NCBI GenBank assembly: GCA_019310865.1
Contig: JAFDDL010000306.1
Span: 1 to 6,690, forward strand
Direction: 5' to 3'
Source of the DNA: Deltaproteobacteria bacterium
GTDB taxonomy: Bacteria; Desulfobacterota; Desulfobacteria; Desulfobacterales; JAFDDL01
Length of the DNA: 6,690 nt
The position numbers and the translations under genes are program-made. The notes under the pieces were generated by a model, which made no database searches, had not been told where the DNA came from, and saw only the letters and a list, made by a program, of their open reading frames with translations. Position 1 is the first letter of the stretch; every line of letters starts with the position of its first letter. Shown piece by piece: positions 1 through 6,281 of this stretch.

Positions 1-1194
1 GCCTTGTGGTGTGTTGTATTCGTAATCCTGGTAATCGCCGCGCAGGATAAAATCAATGTTATCGGTAAACCTGAACTCGAGCACTCCCCGAACTGTATTC
101 AACGAATTATCCTGGTCTGTCGGACCTGCGATGATATCGTAATGGCCTTCCCAGTGGCTTGAGCTCAGAACGATCCGCCCGTTGAGCTTATCCTTGCGGA
201 TCGGCCCGGCAACGGTGCCGTCAAACCGAAGTTTCTCAAAATTTCCTGCTTCGGCAGAGAGTTTGATCCTAAGTTCGTCAGTGGGAATCTTGGTAATGAT
301 GTTGATGGCCCCGCCCGTGTTGTTACGTCCATAAAGGGTCCCCTGGGGTCCCCGAAGCACTTCGATGCGTTCAACATCGACAAAATCGCTCATGGCGGCA
401 AATCCGCGTTCCAAATAGACGCCGTCCATGTAGATCCCCACGTTCGGTTCCTGGAGATAAGAAGTGCTCGCGTTTCCGATACCACGAATGTAATAGATGT
501 GCTTGCCGCCCTCCGACCAGATATCCGTATTGGGCGAAAATTGAGCAAGGTCCACCAGGTTGGAAACGCCCCGGGCTGTGAGTTGCTCGTCAGAGAGGGC
601 GGTGACGGCCATGGGTGTAATCTGCAGCAAGGTAGCCCCTGTTTTGGTGGCGGTTATTACGGTATCCTCAAGGACATAGTCACCGGAAAATAATCTTTTC
701 GAAGTGGATTCTTTAGATCTCTTGCCCGTTTTATCCTTCGATGAGGATTTAACTGCGTGCGCACCCTCTTCCGGAATTGATTTCGGTTTTTTAGGTTCAG
801 CTGTTTGGATATCGGACGTAACATCGGGGGATTCTTGCTTCCTTTGTCCGCCTCTGCTGGTGATCGATATGGTATGATCACTGGTCCGCTCATATACCAG
901 GCCGGTTCCCTCCAGCATTATTTTGAGGGCCTGCTCGGCCTGATATTGTCCGCTCACAGACCGGGTGATGACACCTTCAAAGCCTTCCGGATTATAAATC
1001 AGGCTGGTGCGCGATTGATCGACAAAGGCATCCAGTGCCGACGGGACCGCTTGTGCCGGAATATCAAATAAGAGGCTATTTTGTGCGTGCAAATGCGTAT
1101 CTGGAAAAACGGATAGACACACCCATAAGAACAGGGCGGTGACAACCCCGTGAAATAAGCGACCAGAGTCTCTGATTCTGATCTTTTTGACCAT
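1..1194 (-). CDS. TonB-dependent outer-membrane receptor with STN signalling domain (N-terminal part, runs off the left edge)
   Basis: Open for 398 codons from ATG at 1194 to the window edge, so the C-terminal barrel is missing. It would take up a ligand across the outer membrane using TonB energy and signal through its N-terminal domain. Visible order: signal peptide about 1-37 (hydrophobic core VVTALFLWVCLSVF, cleavage likely after HLHA); STN domain about 41-113 (FDIPAQAVPSALDAFVDQS); a Lys/Ser-rich linker about 114-172; TonB box EDTVITA 176-182; plug about 186-301 with YYIRGIGN, VGIYMDGVYL and VERIEVLRGPQGTLYGRN; first barrel strands from about 305. The start is supported by a GGGGGAG Shine-Dalgarno sequence five bases upstream. 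The STN domain fits the FecA class, which works with a sigma/FecR pair, and such a pair lies divergently next door. The substrate cannot be read from this part; iron chelates are common for the class but not shown here. Confidence 0.95.
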   Translation of the reverse strand, partial: MVKKIRIRDSGRLFHGVVTALFLWVCLSVFPDTHLHAQNSLLFDIPAQAVPSALDAFVDQSRTSLIYNPEGFEGVITRSVSGQYQAEQALKIMLEGTGLVYERTSDHTISITSRGGQRKQESPDVTSDIQTAEPKKPKSIPEEGAHAVKSSSKDKTGKRSKESTSKRLFSGDYVLEDTVITATKTGATLLQITPMAVTALSDEQLTARGVSNLVDLAQFSPNTDIWSEGGKHIYYIRGIGNASTSYLQEPNVGIYMDGVYLERGFAAMSDFVDVERIEVLRGPQGTLYGRNNTGGAINIITKIPTDELRIKLSAEAGNFEKLRFDGTVAGPIRKDKLNGRIVLSSSHWEGHYDIIAGPTDQDNSLNTVRGVLEFRFTDNIDFILRGDYQDYEYNTPQG

Positions 1195-1226
1195 GCAATC
1201 TCCCCCGAAAAAATACACTGAAAAAG

Positions 1227-1255
1227 ATTATAACCGCAACCCGGTAAAATTAATA
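1227..1255 (-). promoter_or_regulatory. candidate promoter of the TonB receptor gene
   Basis: On the minus strand a perfect TATAAT (1232-1227) follows a weak -35 TATTAA (1255-1250) with a 17-base spacer. This predicts a leader of about 26 bases ending in the GGGGGAG ribosome-binding site. A perfect -10 with a poor -35 is compatible with extra control. An imperfect palindrome at 1243-1259 covers the -35. No sequence resembling the E. coli fecA promoter was found on this strand. Confidence 0.45.
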
Positions 1256-1259
1256 TACC
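1243..1259. promoter_or_regulatory. imperfect palindrome over the receptor -35 (possible operator)
   Basis: The 17-base stretch GGTAAAATTAATATACC has matching GGTA/TACC ends and two further pairs inside. It sits on the predicted -35 of the receptor promoter, where a repressor would act. It is short and AT-rich, so chance is a real alternative. It is not a recognisable Fur box. Confidence 0.2.
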
Positions 1260-1276
1260 TTTTTTGGACTTATTTC

Positions 1277-1445
1277 GCACCAATACCCTTTTCAGCTTTG
1301 AGTGGCCCGGTCAAGGATTGATAACGGACATGGAAATATCTGAGTGATAATTATTGATATTTTAAACTGTTACATGCGGGTCATAAAACCATCGCCGTGT
1401 GACATGTGTTTTATGCCAGCGCTTCACCTAAGAAACAATTTACCA
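1277..1445 (+). repeat. direct repeat copy 1: upstream region of the sigma gene
   Basis: This stretch is repeated in the same orientation at 6452-6690. Positions 1330-1377 match 6505-6552 with one difference (1343), and 1378-1445 match 6623-6690 with two differences (1396, 1433). The stretch 1277-1329 is more diverged. Copy 1 lacks 70 bases that copy 2 has between the two conserved blocks (junction 1377/1378). Because it ends inside the sigma upstream region, it probably reflects duplication of a sigma-gene cassette rather than a mobile-element end: I see no terminal inverted repeats or transposase. Confidence 0.9.
1382..1415. repeat. 8-bp inverted repeat in the sigma-gene leader
   Basis: Arms CATAAAAC (1382-1389) and GTTTTATG (1408-1415) are perfect complements around an 18-base loop. 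The same arms occur unchanged in the second repeat copy (6627-6634 and 6653-6660), while one of the two nearby base differences falls in the loop. It could be a leader hairpin or an operator; its conservation is no stronger than that of the surrounding repeat, so function is not shown. Confidence 0.35.
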
Positions 1446-1471
1446 GATTGCTGTCAAGTGAGGGCCGCAGG

Positions 1472-1949
1472 TTGAAAGCTACCGACAAGCATAGGCATCC
1501 GGGTGGAGATGATCCTTTATCAAAATCAGAATTGAATACTGACCATAAAATCAGTGCCATTTATAAAAAATACCACCAGGCGTTGCAGGATTTCATTGAA
1601 CGCCGGCTTCGCAGCAAAGAAGACGCGGAGGATTTGGCCCAGGAAGTTTCGATTTAGGCGTCAACGGGTGCGGCACGCCAACGTCCATGACTCTCTGGAT
1701 GATTATGAAATCATGTCACCGGATGCGAATCCCGAACAGATCGTCCGGACAAAGGAAGGTATTGATATTTATAAAAATGTGTTAAATTCGCTGAATAAAA
1801 AAACAAAGCAGGCTTTTGTTCTCAATCGGTACAAGGGCCTGACTTACGAACAGATCGCCGTGGAGATGGAAATTTCCATCGGTATGGTCAGGAAACATAT
1901 GTCACAAGCCCTGCGCCGGTTGCGTGATGGGTTCGAGAGCTATATATGA
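1472..1949 (+). pseudogene. FecI-type ECF sigma factor, broken by internal deletion and frameshift
   Basis: The two ends of a sigma-70 family ECF factor are present in different frames. The first frame gives region 2.1-2.2 (ISAIYKKYHQALQDFIERRL then SKEDAEDLAQEV) and stops at 1655-1657. The other frame resumes at FRRQRVRHANVHD and gives a full region 4 with helix-turn-helix TYEQIAVEMEISIGMVRKHM, ending at TGA 1947-1949. About 30 residues normally lie between the two parts, so a block covering the end of region 2.2 to 2.4 (DNA melting and -10 recognition) is missing; a simple one-base slip cannot explain it. I favour TTG 1472 as the ancestral start, behind GTGAGGG at 1458-1464. The longer GTG 1406 start is unlikely because the matching frame in the repeat copy at the right edge has a TAA stop. 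A region-4-only peptide from ATG 1713 is possible but has no ribosome site. The gene overlaps fecR by ATGA. Confidence 0.85.
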
Positions 1950-3070
1950 ATACGGACATCGAAAATATTCAAAAACATATCAGAAAAAAAATCTCCCGCG
2001 AAGCCGAGGAGTGGTTCGTGAAGCTTCAATCCGGTCCCGTCACCAAACCGGACCTTGAAAGTTTGAACGTCTGGTTGAAACAAGACCCCGCCCACAAGAA
2101 GGAGATCGACCGGTGGTGCACCATATGGGAGGGGGCCGCTGCGTTGAAAAATGAGCCCGAAATCCAGGAAATTTTAGCACAGAGTCAGACGCCGGCCGCT
2201 GATTCCCCCGAAACGGTTCAAAAACAAAGACGGCATAAAACCCGTATGCCGGCCTTGAAATTTGCCATTGCGGCATCCGTAGTCCTGATCGTCGGGGGCA
2301 TCTGGCTGAAACAGTTCGGCGCCATCGCGGAAAAAACCTACCGCACCGCCACCGGCATACAAAAATCAATCTACCTGGCGGACGGTTCAACGATCGAACT
2401 CGACACGGAAAGCGTTGTCACGACGAAATTTTCAAATGAGCTTCGAACCGTCAAACTATCTCAAGGTCGCGCCCTGTTTACCGTGGCACATGACCCGGAA
2501 CGCGCCTTTGTGGTATCTTCCGGGAAAATCAAGATTCGTGCGCTGGGAACCGTATTTAACGTTTATAAGAAAAAGACCGGAACGGTTTCCATCGCCGTCA
2601 CCGAAGGCCGAATAAAGGTCAGCCGGGTAAACGGCGCTCACCCCGGGGAAACGGCCCCGGGGATTGCCACCACTGAAAAGCAAAACGGGACCCTTAACAA
2701 GGAAACCGGCCCCAATGCCGATACCCAAAATCTATTGACCGAAAGAATCCTCGTTTCCGGCCAGAAACTAGTGGTTGATGAACAAGACGCGGTTTATGAC
2801 ATACAGCCGATTGATAAAGATCGCGTCAATACCTGGCGAGACGGCCGCCTCTATTTTCGGGCAAGACCGCTGAGCGAAGTGATCGAAGAGACCAACCGGT
2901 ATATGGAAACCAAAATGGAAATCGCCGATCCGGACCTGGAAAACCTCAAGGTCAGCCTGAATTTCTTTGTCAGCCATCGAAACGATTTCCTGTCGACTCT
3001 GGAAAAAACCTTCCCCATCGTTTCCAGGACATCGCGAACCGGACGAATTCTACTGACAAAAAAAGAATAA
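1946..3070 (+). CDS. FecR-type transmembrane regulator (anti-sigma factor)
   Basis: A 374-residue inner-membrane regulator that would bind the sigma factor in the cytoplasm and the receptor STN domain in the periplasm. Visible order: cytoplasmic N-terminal FecR domain (DUF4880 type) about 18-66, with EEWFVKLQSGPVTKPDLESL and the WLKQDPAHKKEIDRW helix; a basic stretch before one membrane helix about 104-121 (LKFAIAASVVLIVGGIWL); periplasmic FecR domain about 132-228 (LADGSTIELDTESVV, GRALFTVAHDPERAFVV, IKIRALGTVFNVY, AVTEGRIKV); a polar, low-complexity insert about 229-268; a C-terminal STN-like domain about 297-370. Length and order are normal for the family. The start ATG overlaps the sigma stop (ATGA), so translation was probably coupled. 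The reading frame is intact although the sigma gene is broken, so it may now lack its partner, act on a paralogue, or await decay. Confidence 0.93.
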   Translation: MNTDIENIQKHIRKKISREAEEWFVKLQSGPVTKPDLESLNVWLKQDPAHKKEIDRWCTIWEGAAALKNEPEIQEILAQSQTPAADSPETVQKQRRHKTRMPALKFAIAASVVLIVGGIWLKQFGAIAEKTYRTATGIQKSIYLADGSTIELDTESVVTTKFSNELRTVKLSQGRALFTVAHDPERAFVVSSGKIKIRALGTVFNVYKKKTGTVSIAVTEGRIKVSRVNGAHPGETAPGIATTEKQNGTLNKETGPNADTQNLLTERILVSGQKLVVDEQDAVYDIQPIDKDRVNTWRDGRLYFRARPLSEVIEETNRYMETKMEIADPDLENLKVSLNFFVSHRNDFLSTLEKTFPIVSRTSRTGRILLTKKE

Positions 3071-3073
3071 GCG

Positions 3074-3193
3074 TTATTTGCGTTTAGCTTTGAATTTTTT
3101 ACCGAGTTCCACGCCTTGGCCACCGGTTGCCCAAGGCTCCAATAGGAAGCGTCTGTATTTGTTAGCTTTTTGGGTTGTCTTTAGGTGTTTTTT
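3074..3193 (-). pseudogene. possible 3' remnant of a cassette gene (39 codons, no start)
   Basis: An open minus-strand frame without a start codon reads ANKYRRFLLEPWATGGQ and VELGKKFKAKRK before TAA at 3076-3074, six bases from the FecR stop. The basic C-terminus looks protein-like, but an open run this short can occur by chance and it overlaps the end of the CBU_0592-type gene in another frame. A competing reading is that AGCTAAC at 3167-3161 (minus), 13 bases after that gene's stop, is the first arm of its attC site whose second arm is lost; the seven bases match the outer arm of the hairpin at 3857-3919. Both cannot be fully right. I do not recognise the family. Confidence 0.22.
3113..3137. 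repeat. small inverted repeat downstream of fecR
   Basis: Arms GCCTTGG (3113-3119) and CCAAGGC (3131-3137) are perfect complements around an 11-base loop. No run of T follows on either strand, so it is not a standard intrinsic terminator. It may be the inner stem of a degraded attC site or chance. Confidence 0.4.
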
Positions 3194-3435
3194 TTACGCA
3201 GAAAGAACTTAACAACACCTACCAAACTTATTAATAACCAAAACAATTCAATGATAAACGCAGATAAATTAAACTTAAAGTAAAGAGAAAACAAAATTGC
3301 AGAAGCGCCTATCACATTTAGGAAGCTATATTTAATTGTTAGGTTATCGATTTTATTTAGCTGCAATAATAAATAGGTAATCAAGATTAAAAAAACTCCA
3401 ATGTTACCGACTAAATCATACCATTGATAAGACAT
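3181..3435 (-). CDS. small three-helix membrane protein, CBU_0592 family
   Basis: 84 residues from ATG 3435, almost entirely hydrophobic, with three predicted membrane helices at about 6-25 (YDLVGNIGVFLILITYLLLQ), 36-53 and 57-77 (LSAFIIELFWLLISLVGVVK), then a basic RKK tail. The opening YDLVGNIGVFL, the central NVIGASAIL and the NLSAFIIELFW pattern match the CBU_0592-type small membrane proteins, whose function is unknown to me. It starts two bases after the stop of the ACT-domain gene with no clear ribosome site of its own, so it is probably translated by coupling and the two form one transcription unit. Codons are strongly AT-rich compared with fecR. In the cassette reading, it is the second gene of a two-gene cassette. 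Confidence 0.8.
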   Translation of the reverse strand: MSYQWYDLVGNIGVFLILITYLLLQLNKIDNLTIKYSFLNVIGASAILFSLYFKFNLSAFIIELFWLLISLVGVVKFFLRKKNT

Positions 3436-3437
3436 TT

Positions 3438-3839
3438 TTATTTTTGAGAAAGTGATTTTAAGACGTTTAATGCAATATCAGATTTACCGCATGGTACAAA
3501 TATATGATCATGATAATAAGCAGCAATAACATTTGCACTTATACCTTTATTGGCAAGAGCCATTGATACAGCTGCAGTTAAGCCAACAGCTTCCAAACTA
3601 GAATGAACTTTCAATGTTATTTTTTTGAATACTGCATTAAATTGAAGCTTTGCTTTTAAAGCAGATTCTTTTTCTAACACTACAGTTAACCCCTCATCTT
3701 CTTTAAAGGTACAAATAGGGTCTAAAGAAGTGATATAATCAATATCAGATGACGGAATAGTACAAAAAACATACTCTCTACCGGATAAATGAGGATGCAT
3801 ATTTTTTAATAACGCATCTAACTCTATAATCCCATTCAT
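3438..3839 (-). CDS. tandem ACT-domain protein (ACT_3/ACT_7 type)
   Basis: 133 residues, cytoplasmic, with two ACT-like halves. The N-terminal part about 1-63 has REYVFCTIP and the FKEDEGLTVVLEKE strand; the C-terminal part about 66-128 has LEAVGLTAAVSMALANKGIS and the diagnostic YYHDHIFVP at 108-116. This is the usual length and layout of the DUF2241-derived ACT family. ACT domains commonly bind amino acids; what this one binds is unknown. The start ATG 3839 is fixed by AAGGAG six to seven bases upstream. The leader is only 17 bases from the GTTAGCT end of the attC-like site, as expected of the first gene in an integron cassette. It is followed after two bases by the small membrane protein gene, which suggests joint expression. 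Confidence 0.88.
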   Translation of the reverse strand: MNGIIELDALLKNMHPHLSGREYVFCTIPSSDIDYITSLDPICTFKEDEGLTVVLEKESALKAKLQFNAVFKKITLKVHSSLEAVGLTAAVSMALANKGISANVIAAYYHDHIFVPCGKSDIALNVLKSLSQK

Positions 3840-3856
3840 TACCTTCTCCTTTTTTA

Positions 3857-3919
3857 AGCTAACGCCGCTATTTCTGCAGGCGCGGATTTTTGTGATCCGC
3901 TGAAATAGCGGCGTTAGCT
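3857..3919 (-). repeat. attC-like integron recombination site (63-bp hairpin)
   Basis: Perfect 18-base outer arms AGCTAACGCCGCTATTTC (3857-3874) and its complement (3902-3919) enclose an inner stem GCGGAT/ATCCGC (3882-3887, 3895-3900). The inner stem is offset by an uneven bulge, seven bases on one side and one on the other. On the minus strand it begins AGCTAAC and ends GTTAGCT, one base off the GTTRRRY core. The stop codon of the preceding open frame (TAA 3916-3914) lies inside the first arm, and the next gene's ribosome site and ATG follow within 17 bases. This is the layout of integron cassettes. Against it: outer arms this perfect lack the usual unpaired spacer between R and L boxes. The hairpin itself is certain; the attC identity is an inference. 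It could also stop transcription, but no T-run follows. Confidence 0.65.
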
Positions 3920-4159
3920 GATTTTGCTCCCAACATAATCAATTACTTGGCTGGCAAAATCTTTATTGAAGACGTTTTCGTCGTTGGTGCGGTTAAAGCA
4001 ATGTATGCCCAGCCAAACTCCTTGAAAGTACAATTCCAAACTTGGTTTGTAAGTTGGGTGAGACTCGATTACTCCCGAAAAACCCATAAATCCAGCTTCA
4101 CGAGACCAAACTGTTACAACGGTCGGGCTCCAGTCTCCCTCAAGGCCAACATCATTTAC
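3914..4159 (-). pseudogene. 3' fragment of an unknown cassette gene
   Basis: An 81-codon minus-strand frame, open from 4159 and ending in TAA inside the attC-like site, has no plausible start. It reads like real protein: GDWSPTVVTVWSREAGFMGF, then a segment with HPTYKPSLELYFQGVWLGIH, then FNKDFASQVIDYVGSKIS. A stop (TAA 4162-4160) sits just upstream in frame, and the frame overlaps the S9 peptidase stop by a few bases, so the 5' part was probably lost where the peptidase segment joins. An internal ATG at 4087 lacks a ribosome site. I do not recognise the family. The opposite-strand frame over the same region is a shadow. Confidence 0.6.
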
Positions 4160-6216
4160 TTATTTTTCAATTTTCGTTCAAGAAAGTCAAAAGCAGTGTT
4201 GAAAGTTTTTAACCAGGTGGAATGAAGCAAAAATTCATGAACTTCATCCGGGAAAATAAGTTGTTCGACATACACATTATTTTTTCTTAGAGCCTCTACA
4301 AGGGTTACAGCCTCGCTAAAAGGCACATTTCTGTCATCATCACCATGAATCACCAATACCGGTGATTTCCAGTCTTCTACATAAGCAATTGGAGATGAAT
4401 CATAAGCTAATTTGGCAATTTTCGGAAATTTCAGCGGATTATAGTCGGGAATGAAGTTTCGTATTACAACATTCCAGTTGTGAACACCGTGTACATCAAC
4501 ACCCGCAGTAAAAAGATTTGATGCTTTCGCCAAACCCATTGCTGTTAAATATCCGCCATAAGAACCTCCCCACAATCCTATACGGTTTGTATCAACATCA
4601 TTACGATTTTTTAAATAAAGACCGGCTCCAAGAATATCTTGAAACTCACTTGCTCCTTTTGCTCCAAAATTTAAAGCTTCTCTGAATTTCATGCCGTATC
4701 CTGTCCCGCTTCGATAATTCACTGACATAACAATATAACCGCGGTTTGTCAAATATTGATTGAAAGCATAAGTATTGTGATAATATTCTTTATGATGAAA
4801 TCCAAGTAACATTTGTTGACGAGAACCACCGTGCAGAAAAATAACAGCAGGGTATTTTTTCCCTTCCTTTATATTTGACGGCAAAAAAAGTTGCCCGTGA
4901 ATCTGCATTCCGTCAGTGGCAGTAACTATTATCTGTTCGGGCTTTACAAGTTTTGTCTCTGGAAATTCAGAATTATCAGGCTCCGATTTGAGCGATTTTA
5001 TAGTTTTATTTTCAAGTATTGCAGGATATGCCGGACTTGTTGCTCCCGATGCCAATATAAACAATTTATTGTTTGAAGCGGAAAATTTTGGTGACCATTC
5101 TACACCGTCGCCACTGCTTAATTGCTCCGCTTTGCCGCCGGCAATATTAACTTTCCAAATATGCTGCCGGTCAATATCTCCTTGATTAGAAGAGTACAGA
5201 ATGATTTTTTTATCATTAGACATACTTGCAAACTTAACTTCCGATTTACCCGCTGTAAGCGTCTTAATCGATGAACCGTCTGATTTTATAGAATACAGAT
5301 GTATCCAGCCGCTTGCTTCCCAAGGGAAAACCAATCGGTCGTTTTCTGTCCAAAATAATTGACTATCAGCAGTAATTGATTGAAAAACACTACCGGTACC
5401 CTCAGTAGCTTTCCATATTTCCGTGGAAGTTCCGGTTTCGCTGTTGCCAACATGAATGCTCCACGGCGGGCCTGTTCTTTGAGGCATAAACAGCAATTTA
5501 ATCGATTCGGAAGGGATTTTTATATGTGCTAATCGTTTACTGTCAGCAGCCCATACCGGATTTACATCATTATCTACACTCGGAGAGAGGTATGTCATTT
5601 TTTTTATTGTCGGATGATATACTCCGATAAAGGAATGGTCCCCTCTATGGCTTACGAAAGCGATTTTTGTGTCATCAGGTGACCATGTTAAGGACCCTGC
5701 ACTTCCTCTATCTGTAAAAAATAATTCAGGACTTTTTTCGGTTGACAAATCAACTTTCCAAACTTGTCCTCTGTTAATAAATGCTAATATTTTACCGTTG
5801 TGTGACAGTGCCGGAGATGAACCTTCTGAAACTAATCTTAAGGAATTACTCTTGATATCTATTTTCAAAATTTCTTCGTTTTGGTTCAGACTGCCACCTT
5901 TTACAAAAAAAAGATACTTATTGTCAGGACTAAAAATCAAATCCCCGATATGTTGCCCGTCGTCTTTTGCAAACGATGTAATTTTTCTTGCAGCACCGGT
6001 ATTGTCAATTATATAAATATTCTTTATGCCTTCTTTGTTCTCAACCCAAGCAACAAAATCTCCGGTAAAAGACGTAGTCAAATTTGAAGGGAAACCGGAA
6101 CTCATAACCTGTTCTATCGTAAAATTGTTCTGAGCAAAAATTTCACCTGAAAGTGAAGCCCAGATTATAACTTGTAGTATGAATATTTTATATCCAAAAG
6201 GCTTAAATTGTTTCAT
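4156..6216 (-). CDS. secreted S9-family serine peptidase (acylaminoacyl/dipeptidyl peptidase type)
   Basis: 686 residues, the usual length. It should cleave short peptides outside the cytoplasm, taking them up through a beta-propeller above an alpha/beta-hydrolase. A signal peptide covers about 1-28 (IFILQVIIWASLSGEIFA, cleavage before QNN). Propeller blades show PD40-like motifs at 95-105 (FSPDNKYLFFV), 177-189 (TWSPDDTKIAFVS), 221-233 and 376-390. The peptidase domain about 440-684 carries LHGG 461-464, NYRSGTGYG from 500, the nucleophile Ser552 in GGSYGG, Asp628 in HGDDDRNVP and His660 in DEVHEF, so the triad is complete. No strong Shine-Dalgarno precedes ATG 6216; that and the AT-rich codons suggest a Bacteroidota-like source. 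Dipeptidyl and acylaminoacyl activity cannot be told apart from sequence. It ends naturally, against the truncated fragment at 4159. Its link to neighbouring genes is probably positional only. Confidence 0.93.
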   Translation of the reverse strand: MKQFKPFGYKIFILQVIIWASLSGEIFAQNNFTIEQVMSSGFPSNLTTSFTGDFVAWVENKEGIKNIYIIDNTGAARKITSFAKDDGQHIGDLIFSPDNKYLFFVKGGSLNQNEEILKIDIKSNSLRLVSEGSSPALSHNGKILAFINRGQVWKVDLSTEKSPELFFTDRGSAGSLTWSPDDTKIAFVSHRGDHSFIGVYHPTIKKMTYLSPSVDNDVNPVWAADSKRLAHIKIPSESIKLLFMPQRTGPPWSIHVGNSETGTSTEIWKATEGTGSVFQSITADSQLFWTENDRLVFPWEASGWIHLYSIKSDGSSIKTLTAGKSEVKFASMSNDKKIILYSSNQGDIDRQHIWKVNIAGGKAEQLSSGDGVEWSPKFSASNNKLFILASGATSPAYPAILENKTIKSLKSEPDNSEFPETKLVKPEQIIVTATDGMQIHGQLFLPSNIKEGKKYPAVIFLHGGSRQQMLLGFHHKEYYHNTYAFNQYLTNRGYIVMSVNYRSGTGYGMKFREALNFGAKGASEFQDILGAGLYLKNRNDVDTNRIGLWGGSYGGYLTAMGLAKASNLFTAGVDVHGVHNWNVVIRNFIPDYNPLKFPKIAKLAYDSSPIAYVEDWKSPVLVIHGDDDRNVPFSEAVTLVEALRKNNVYVEQLIFPDEVHEFLLHSTWLKTFNTAFDFLERKLKNK

Positions 6217-6258
6217 AGCTAAATACCTATAATGAATTTATCTCTGATATAATTTACT

Positions 6259-6281
6259 TTATGAAAAAATGATTTTCATAA
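6259..6281. repeat. 9-bp perfect inverted repeat upstream of the S9 peptidase
   Basis: Arms TTATGAAAA (6259-6267) and TTTTCATAA (6273-6281) around a 5-base loop lie about 43-65 bases before the peptidase start. On the minus strand a weak promoter (TTCATA, 17 bases, GATAAA) would overlap it. It may be an operator for that gene; AT-rich palindromes also arise by chance. Confidence 0.4.

Noticed and set aside
1..1194. Plus-strand frames opposite the receptor gene
   Set aside because: They are shadows of the receptor reading frame, which has clear signal peptide, STN, TonB box and plug motifs.
1277..1445. Insertion-sequence end or target duplication
   Set aside because: The repeats are long, diverged at one side, contain promoter-like sequence and lack terminal inverted repeats or a transposase between them.
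1406..1471. GTG 1406 start giving the sigma factor 22 extra residues
   Set aside because: No ribosome site, and the matching frame in the repeat copy is stopped by TAA at 6678-6680.
1640..1665. Programmed ribosomal frameshift in the sigma gene
   Set aside because: No slippery heptamer is visible, and about 30 family residues are missing, so a deletion is the better explanation.
1554..1949. Reading the 131-codon frame as a complete short sigma protein
   Set aside because: Its first 32 or so residues are an out-of-frame reading of genuine region 2 codons; only the part from FRRQRV is sigma-like.
3113..3137. Intrinsic terminator for fecR
   Set aside because: The stem has a long loop and no T-run follows on either strand.
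3947..4225. Plus-strand 92-codon frame across the cassette fragment and peptidase end
   Set aside because: It lies opposite two better-supported minus-strand frames, has no ribosome site and resembles no protein.
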